From NCBI GenBank assembly GCA_029721435.1, contig CM056587.1:12235167-12299166 (forward strand): 64,000 bases of DNA. The letters are read 5' to 3'. The position numbers were made by a program, and so were the translations under genes. This stretch comes from Gymnothorax reevesii. Lineage: Eukaryota > Chordata > Actinopteri > Anguilliformes > Muraenidae. Below, one piece after another: positions 61,801 through 64,000 of the stretch. The notes beneath the pieces are model-generated. The model worked only from the letters and a program-made list of their open reading frames with translations. It did not search any database and was not told the DNA's origin. Every line of letters begins with the position of its first letter. Positions within the stretch are counted from its first letter, which is position 1.

Positions 61801-63645
61801 CAGGCTGCTCCAGGAACTCAGCGCACCCTGCGAACGGAACCCAGATCAGCCGCTATATGACCAGGATCAGTCAGGATTAAAACAGCTATTGCCAGCTGAA
61901 ACATATTCATCAATGCAATAATGATTCAATCATATTAGCTTATATTTGCTTATTTAAATCCGAAAACCTCAACTTTTTCTGAATGGGCAGTGTACGTGTA
62001 TTAAGTCAATGTAAGGATAGCAGAAGTGTCAAAGGGCCAGTCATCTCAATCCTCCATCAGAAAAAAGAACAATATCACAATAATCAAGGCAATCTGAGCA
62101 TCATTTGATGTGATTTTTAAAAAATTTGTACATGAACTGAAGGTCATTTACCAATTTTTTTAACTTTTAGATGCTGTATCCTTCTGACAGCAACTGATAA
62201 TGTGAGTAATTGGGATAAATTTATATCATCACATTACTGTCATTCATTTGACAAATGGTTTCATCCAAAGAGACGTCCAAACAGATTTATGACATATTCA
62301 TCCAAAAACAGCAAGATATTTCTGCAGTAAATAAGATGGCAAAGCATCATAGGTAAAAGATCCACATCACAGACCCCACCGTGTGGCTCGTACCTAAGGC
62401 CCGCACTACTGCATGCCTGTAATGCACTGATAGACCCTGCAATACCCATGCTAGAGCCGTAAAGGGCAATGTACAATGTGCAGAGCGCACTGCGGCGCGG
62501 TACAATATAACAGCATTCAATATGGCAGAGCCCTTCAGAGACCGAGAAACATTGTCATGAGTGTTACAACAAAAACACGATTGAAACACAACTGGGAACT
62601 CGAAATTGGGGTTTTAGTGCAAGGATACTCCGTTATTCAAGGGCTAGAGTGGTGCAGGCTTTCATTCCAACCGAGGAGTTATACTCCTGATTCTACTAAT
62701 CAAGGTCATAAGCAAAGACTCAATGGGCTGATTAGTCGAATGAGGTGTGTAACTGCTCGGTTGAAGTGAAAGCCTGCACCACACTGGCCACCTCTGGATA
62801 CGACTGGCCATCTCTGGATACGATCATCCCCAGGTTAAGAAAATTTGTATCATGGAATATAAAAAAAAATAGAGGGCCGTGGGCCTTAACGGTCACCTGA
62901 GTTGTATAATATTGATAATTAAAGATAATATTGTATAATATTGATGTGAATGAACCAAATATACCCAAAAATTTCATTATCCTACATAAAGTACAGTAAA
63001 CTTCACCCCCTCGCCAGGGTCAAACATGGAGCCTGGGAGCAATGAAATTATCATTTTGATAAAGCACCTGAAGACCTTTCCATCTATGCACAGCATTGTT
63101 ATCCAGCACATCTGGGTCTGGAGAAGAAGATTTAGAAAATTTCATCCAATTTCACCACTTTTAGCCCCGCCCCTCAGAGCCCCTGGGGTTGGGCACCATA
63201 TAACTCACAATTTTGGTGCATATTTGACCAAGGAAGGTTCCTGCAAAATTTTATTAAAATCGGATCAGCGGTTTCTGAGAAGAAGTCAAAAATGTAAATT
63301 GTTTACGGTCGCACGACGGACGACGCACGATAAATGACGACGGACAAAAGGCGATAAGAATAGGTCACTTTGAGACTTTGTCTCAGGTGACCTAAAAATT
63401 AAAAATACCTCAATGAAGCAGGCAGAAATTATTGAAACTCACTTTACCTCCCCTGGATCAATACTGCAACCATGTCTGAGGCATTAGGGGTGGAAGGACC
63501 CACTACAGAAAATGACCAATTTGTGAAACCACATCACTGTGATCTTTGGAAATGTAGTGCTTACCCACTAAGACCACGGTGGCCTCGGCATCCTTTGGGA
63601 TCTTCGCCAGGAGTTTCATGGATCTAGCGGCCGGATGCCCTTCAA
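38620..63645 (-). CDS. slc4a3: Chloride/bicarbonate anion exchanger 3 (SLC4A3/AE3), 3' part of gene
   Basis: AE3 swaps plasma-membrane chloride for bicarbonate, acidifying the cell and regulating pH, chiefly in heart, brain and retina of vertebrates. Thirteen exons with matching phases give 731 codons to the stop. In order: end of the variable N-terminal region ([18 protein letters not shown]), conserved cytoplasmic domain ([37 protein letters not shown]), then the membrane domain from [19 protein letters not shown] on. A glycosylation site NLS lies in the third outer loop. The Glu matching AE1 Glu681 (IFMETQI) and the Lys matching AE1 Lys539 (SKLIK) are present. [19 protein letters not shown] and the ending [20 protein letters not shown] are AE3-like rather than AE1 or AE2. 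The last three residues are MNV where mammals have MPV. The 5' exons (about 450 residues by family length, plus alternative starts) are off the right edge. No frameshift or stop was seen. Confidence 0.93.
38963..39595 (+). mobile_element. Possible LTR-like block in last slc4a3 intron
   Basis: Begins TGTCACAACCC and carries a TGTATAGAAG TATA-like box (about 39,120), a CT-rich body and CAATAAACAC (about 39,489). This order fits an LTR on the strand opposite to slc4a3. No matching end or target duplication could be fixed. Confidence 0.3.
40035..40072. repeat. (AT)n microsatellite
   Basis: Nineteen perfect AT dinucleotides, immediately next to a 40-bp-arm hairpin. Confidence 0.95.
40084..40187. 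repeat. 40-bp-arm hairpin in last slc4a3 intron
   Basis: The left arm 40,084-40,123 and right arm 40,148-40,187 are reverse complements at 38 of 40 positions, around a 24-bp loop. The outer ends read TTACAGCTGC. It lies about 220 bp inside the intron from the exon 12 donor. It could be a small foldback MITE. Its size and near-perfect stem also resemble a small-RNA precursor, which is not shown. Confidence 0.85.
40408..40581 (-). CDS. slc4a3: slc4a3 visible exon 12
   Basis: Fifty-eight codons: [40 protein letters not shown], then [18 protein letters not shown]. The acceptor GGTCCGCAG|GTGAAG is TG-rich with a weak pyrimidine tract. The donor AAGCG|GTGCGT is non-consensus at +4/+5 but keeps GT. 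Confidence 0.94.
40590..40725. repeat. Degenerate CA-rich stretch next to slc4a3 exon 12
   Basis: Imperfect CA/CG/TA dinucleotides directly upstream (in transcript sense) of the exon 12 acceptor. In the pre-mRNA this is GU-rich and replaces most of the usual pyrimidine tract. Confidence 0.7.
41070..41345. repeat. TACTATAGTTA-rich palindromic stretch
   Basis: ACTATAGT and TAATACTATA motifs recur many times, including ATTACTATAGTTATACTATA. A similar but weaker block lies at 60,070-60,310. Both probably derive from AT-rich MITEs. Confidence 0.55.
41373..41542 (-). CDS. slc4a3: slc4a3 visible exon 11
   Basis: Codes [20 protein letters not shown], then [20 protein letters not shown] and [21 protein letters not shown].(x)nYVTK matches AE3 better than AE1 (PPKYHP) or AE2 (PPKHHP). 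A 15-bp tandem repeat begins in the upstream intron about 60 bp away. Confidence 0.96.
41600..41745. repeat. 15-bp minisatellite in slc4a3 intron
   Basis: Repeats of GGGTGCATGAGAGAG, five to six near-perfect units, with looser copies on both sides. Open frames running through it on both strands are repeat by-products. Confidence 0.85.
41860..42885. other. slc4a3 intron DNA, no other feature
   Basis: Intron sequence with no exon-like or repeat unit that I can support. The + strand open frame at 42,342-42,749 lacks motifs. Confidence 0.35.
42886..43975 (+). mobile_element. LTR-like block, about 1.1 kb, in slc4a3 intron
   Basis: Starts TGTCATGTTAAG and ends ATCACAACA, a TG..CA border with TGTCATG-type and ACAACA ends as in fish Ty3/Gypsy LTRs. 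The body is T/C-rich, has a GTATATAAGATG TATA-like box near 43,507 and AATAAAGCC near 43,913. The 5-bp flanks (TCTGC, GTTTA) do not match, so a clean solo LTR is not proven. The + strand open frames inside are LTR by-products. Confidence 0.5.
43976..46238. other. slc4a3 intron DNA, no other feature
   Basis: AT-rich intron with scattered CTAGCTAG motifs (about 45,215-45,260). No coding exon was recognised between slc4a3 exons 10 and 11. Confidence 0.4.
46239..46492 (-). CDS. slc4a3: slc4a3 visible exon 10
   Basis: Codes [40 protein letters not shown] and [20 protein letters not shown] through [15 protein letters not shown]. This is the most conserved SLC4 segment. The acceptor CTTTCCCAG|GTTGAT joins Ser in phase 2; the donor TTGTGG|GTAAGA leaves phase 1. 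Confidence 0.96.
46735..47500. repeat. Dispersed repeat with diverged ~130-bp modules
   Basis: Three modules near 46,739, 46,868 and 47,010 share TTTGACC, AAGGTCA(A)AGGTCATGG, TATGAGTT and AACAAGTGGCTAT. They are followed at 47,180-47,500 by a tail with CAAACAAACAAACTAACAAACC, resembling the tail of the repeat at 2,431-2,775. The family is not named. Confidence 0.6.
47501..48736. other. slc4a3 intron DNA, no other feature
   Basis: Intron sequence with (CAA)n-like stretches near 47,520-47,600. No exon was recognised. Confidence 0.35.
48737..48790. repeat. Pentanucleotide (ATATG)n / (CATAT)n inverted microsatellite
   Basis: ATATG units switch orientation to ATATC units, so the tract can fold on itself. 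About ten pentamers. Confidence 0.85.
49552..49718 (-). CDS. slc4a3: slc4a3 visible exon 9
   Basis: Codes [20 protein letters not shown], then [20 protein letters not shown] and [15 protein letters not shown], ending in phase 2 at ACCTC|GTAAGA. The Glu in FMETQIT corresponds to AE1 Glu681, the residue tied to proton/sulfate co-transport. Confidence 0.95.
49915..50345. repeat. Degenerate tandem repeat, unit about 75-90 bp
   Basis: The theme TATTACCCTTTTGAGGAGTA, AGTGAACT, CATACAACATCCTGGGCTTC recurs five to six times with strong divergence. It lies in the intron between slc4a3 exons 8 and 9. Confidence 0.65.
51104..51193 (-). CDS. slc4a3: slc4a3 visible exon 8
   Basis: Thirty codons: [20 protein letters not shown], then [10 protein letters not shown]. 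The acceptor is CTCTTTTCCAG|GCAAGG and the donor ACACAG|GTGGGT. A long CA/GT array lies about 90 bp from the acceptor. Confidence 0.95.
51283..51396. repeat. Long (CA)n / (CG-CA)n array near slc4a3 exon 8
   Basis: About 114 bp of CA dinucleotides with regular CG interruptions. In the transcript it is GU-rich and ends about 90 nt before the exon 8 acceptor. Degenerate CA-rich sequence continues to about 51,600. Confidence 0.95.
51601..52376. other. slc4a3 intron DNA between the CA tracts
   Basis: T-rich intron sequence with short CA runs at about 51,985 and 52,220. No exon was recognised. Confidence 0.35.
52377..52401. repeat. (CA)n tract fused to the slc4a3 exon 7 donor
   Basis: Twelve CA dinucleotides. 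On the transcript strand the intron begins GTGTGTGT.. at once, so the 5' splice site is the first unit of the microsatellite. Confidence 0.95.
52402..52617 (-). CDS. slc4a3: slc4a3 visible exon 7
   Basis: Codes [20 protein letters not shown], an outer loop with one N-glycosylation site (NLS), then [20 protein letters not shown] and [13 protein letters not shown], in 72 codons. The loop is the most divergent part of the membrane domain. The donor AAAG|GTGTGTGTG is itself the start of a (GT)n microsatellite. Confidence 0.94.
52873..54221 (-). mobile_element. Tc1/mariner element, 1.35 kb, complete ends
   Basis: The ends are perfect 19-bp inverted repeats, CACCGTGTCCCAAAAGTTC at the left and its reverse complement at the right, flanked by TA on both sides (52,871-52,872 and 54,222-54,223). 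TA duplication is the hallmark of this superfamily. The whole element sits in the intron between slc4a3 exons 6 and 7, on the same strand as the gene. It carries one broken transposase gene. Confidence 0.95.
52943..54027 (-). pseudogene. Tc1/mariner transposase, DD37E-type, frameshifted
   Basis: The N-terminal start is [13 protein letters not shown], followed by a helix-turn-helix region ([18 protein letters not shown]). The first catalytic Asp lies in [11 protein letters not shown], the second in [10 protein letters not shown] and the final acidic residue in [13 protein letters not shown]. Between the second Asp and the Glu I count 37 residues, hence DD37E rather than the usual Tc1 DD34E. 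The pieces lie in three frames and at least one in-frame stop is present, so this copy is inactive. It would be mobilised only by an enzyme made elsewhere. Confidence 0.9.
54739..54933 (-). CDS. slc4a3: slc4a3 visible exon 6
   Basis: Codes [20 protein letters not shown] through [20 protein letters not shown] to [12 protein letters not shown], in 65 full codons. The Lys of SKLIK matches the stilbene-reactive Lys539 of human AE1. The donor is ATCAAG|GTGGAC. Confidence 0.96.
55486..55634 (-). CDS. slc4a3: slc4a3 visible exon 5
   Basis: The acceptor CTCCATCCAG|GGGAAAAG opens it. It codes [40 protein letters not shown] and [10 protein letters not shown], covering the second and third membrane segments, and ends in phase 0 at TCAAG|GTTCGA. 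The intron before it is only 245 bp. Confidence 0.95.
55832..55869. repeat. (CA)n tract next to slc4a3 exon 4 donor
   Basis: Nineteen CA dinucleotides, separated from the exon 4 donor only by CTCACACTCAC. On the transcript the intron starts GTGAGTGTGAG then (TG)n, within a 245-bp intron. Confidence 0.95.
55880..56095 (-). CDS. slc4a3: slc4a3 visible exon 4
   Basis: Starts with [20 protein letters not shown], an acidic stretch. It continues through [20 protein letters not shown] to the first membrane helix ([20 protein letters not shown]), ending in phase 1 at GTTGG|GTGAGTG. The donor merges at once with a (GT)n tract. Confidence 0.95.
56920..57142 (-). CDS. slc4a3: slc4a3 visible exon 3
   Basis: The acceptor GAACTTAG|AACTTCC is followed by [20 protein letters not shown], then [20 protein letters not shown] and a Lys/Arg/Glu-rich linker ([17 protein letters not shown]). 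The donor is CCAAAG|GTGAGC in phase 1. The linker after KERESKK is the poorly conserved part before the membrane domain. Confidence 0.93.
57143..58947. other. slc4a3 intron DNA, no other feature
   Basis: Left part of the 4.5-kb intron between slc4a3 exons 2 and 3. I see no exon or structured repeat in it. Confidence 0.4.
58948..59370. mobile_element. hAT-like MITE, 0.42 kb, with ~85-bp inverted arms
   Basis: The right end (reverse strand) starts CAGGGCTGCCAACTCTCACG; the left end is the same with A for the first C. Both arms continue for about 85 bp with AAATGCGTGAGATTCAGTGG and CATATTC(A/G)CATTCC(T/C)GTA. CAGGG ends suggest hAT. Flanking octamers (TTAATAAC, CTAGTAAA) agree at only 5 of 8, so the target duplication has decayed or the borders are off by a base. 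No coding content. Confidence 0.82.
59820..60015 (-). pseudogene. Fragment resembling first exon of fish P2X7-tail-like genes
   Basis: The minus-strand frame contains a [20 protein letters not shown] segment, then [16 protein letters not shown] and EGWLGNSHW, and stops at a donor-like GTCG|GTAAAT. An acidic leader, P.RFEPEA and GN..W are the order seen in many fish proteins carrying the P2X7 intracellular-domain zinc fold. The cysteines expected right after the Trp are missing. An ATG at about 60,014 lies in another frame. It falls inside slc4a3 between exons that join directly, so it is not an slc4a3 exon. A short retained or duplicated gene fragment is the best reading. Confidence 0.4.
60600..61110 (-). 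pseudogene. Second Tc1-like transposase remnant
   Basis: The minus-strand translation around 60,650-60,740 reads [20 protein letters not shown] then QNWTFEQWK, the Tc1 region before the first catalytic Asp (family style: VHRRKRLQWAREHQNWT). Further right (about 61,020-61,080) comes [15 protein letters not shown], from the N-terminal half. Frames are broken and the catalytic end is missing. No ends were identified. Confidence 0.75.
61111..61642. other. slc4a3 intron DNA, no other feature
   Basis: Short remainder of the intron between the Tc1 remnant and slc4a3 exon 2. Nothing is recognisable. Confidence 0.35.
61643..61827 (-). CDS. slc4a3: slc4a3 visible exon 2
   Basis: The acceptor TTCCGTTCGCAG|GGTGCG completes the Gly of VLVG. 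The exon codes [19 protein letters not shown], the [20 protein letters not shown] core and [18 protein letters not shown], ending in phase 0 at ACAAG|GTACGG. The match to AE3 is especially close here. Confidence 0.93.
61828..62648. other. slc4a3 intron DNA, no other feature
   Basis: First part of the intron between slc4a3 exons 1 and 2, with no exon or repeat that I can support. Confidence 0.35.
62649..62783. mobile_element. Foldback MITE, 135 bp
   Basis: The left arm (62,649-62,702) and right arm (62,728-62,783) are inverted copies over about 55 bp at roughly 80 percent, sharing GTGGTGCAGGCTTTCA and CAACCGAG.AGTTA. The loop is about 25 bp. It is non-coding. Confidence 0.8.
62870..63400. repeat. 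Dispersed fish-type repeat with GGTCACCTGA / TCAGGTGACC ends
   Basis: The left edge contains AACGGTCACCTGAG and the right edge CTCAGGTGACCTAAAA. In between lie AATCGGATCAGCGGTTTCTGA and a series of CGACGGACGACGCACGA motifs. The inverted ends and CG-rich tail give it a distinctive shape. The class is not named. Confidence 0.65.
63565..63645 (-). CDS. slc4a3: slc4a3 visible exon 1
   Basis: The acceptor CCCCTGCCAG|TTGAAG opens in phase 2 and the donor TAGTGG|GTAAGC closes in phase 1. It codes [19 protein letters not shown] followed by EATVVLVG, the start of the conserved cytoplasmic domain. Upstream exons are outside the window. Confidence 0.85.
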
Positions 63646-64000
63646 CTGGCAGGGGATGAAGCGCTTTCTTTCATTAACAGAAAAAAATAAATGGCAGGAA
63701 AATATTAGCCTAAACATGTGGGGATGTATGGCTAATTCAAAGTGGCTTTAGCATAAAGCACAGAAACACAATGACCTTGAAAATCACTTTAAAATATTGA
63801 GGGGAAAAAAAAGATATATTCTTACATACATGTGTGAGATGTGTGATAAGTCTTGAGAGTCACAGGGACATTTCATCACTACAAAGGCAAAAAGTTTGCA
63901 GAACCAGTTCTGTTAGCCAGCTACAAAATGGTAAATCGCTTAAAATCCATTTAATATGACTGCATTTCTTATTTTTAAAAGCCATTCTAAATTTGGTAAA
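63646..64000. other. slc4a3 intron DNA to the window edge
   Basis: Intron sequence upstream (in transcript sense) of visible exon 1. No further exon is seen before the edge. Confidence 0.5.

Noticed and set aside
38620..63645. Assigning the exchanger to AE1 or AE2
   Set aside because: The acidic ending [30 protein letters not shown] and the [31 protein letters not shown] segment fit AE3 better. AE1 ends in a different acidic tail and AE2 has FDEREG near the end.

Overview
The window looks like nuclear DNA of a bony fish, most likely a teleost. Genes are split by long introns with GT..AG borders. The two recognisable genes are vertebrate receptor/transport genes. The rest is dense in fish-type transposons (Tc1/mariner, hAT, Ty3/Gypsy and L2-like remnants, foldback MITEs), CA microsatellites and minisatellites. 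The species cannot be read from the sequence.

Layout. 1-25,955 shows no host gene. It holds a 40-bp minisatellite (1-238), a 41-bp minisatellite (5,711-6,449), a broken Ty3/Gypsy pol end (9,715-10,335), a 1.24-kb terminal-inverted-repeat element (15,804-17,043), a roughly 5.5-kb array of a 37-bp pyrimidine-rich minisatellite (17,395-22,945), an L2-like LINE fragment (24,393-24,727) and a Tc1-like remnant (about 25,000-25,430). 25,956-29,402 (+) is a complete three-exon RAMP gene (receptor activity-modifying protein, six ectodomain cysteines, RAMP1/3-like, 162 aa). Its first intron carries a 1.1-kb inverted-repeat element, and a hAT element with a perfect 8-bp target duplication lies 160 bp past its stop. 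38,620-63,645 (-) is the 3' part of an SLC4 anion exchanger, best matched to AE3 (slc4a3): 13 coding exons with consistent splice phases give the C-terminal 731 codons, from the end of the variable N-terminal region to the stop. The 5' exons lie beyond the right edge.

The two genes converge tail to tail across about 9.2 kb of repeat-rich DNA. In human, RAMP1 and SLC4A3 both lie on chromosome 2q, so the pairing may keep an old linkage (inference). They are not expected to act in one pathway: RAMPs partner class B GPCRs of the calcitonin/CGRP/adrenomedullin family, and AE3 exchanges chloride for bicarbonate at the plasma membrane.

The slc4a3 introns are loaded with mobile DNA: a Tc1/mariner copy with 19-bp perfect inverted repeats, TA duplications and DD37E catalytic spacing; a hAT-like MITE with arms of about 85 bp; a 40-bp-arm hairpin; LTR-like blocks; a Tc1 remnant; and a fragment resembling the first exon of fish P2X7-tail-like genes. 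Two slc4a3 splice donors merge into (GT)n microsatellites. I found no CRISPR array, tRNA, rRNA or bacterial-type operon. The long forward ORFs at 17.3-23.0 kb are a by-product of the 37-bp repeat and are not presented as genes.
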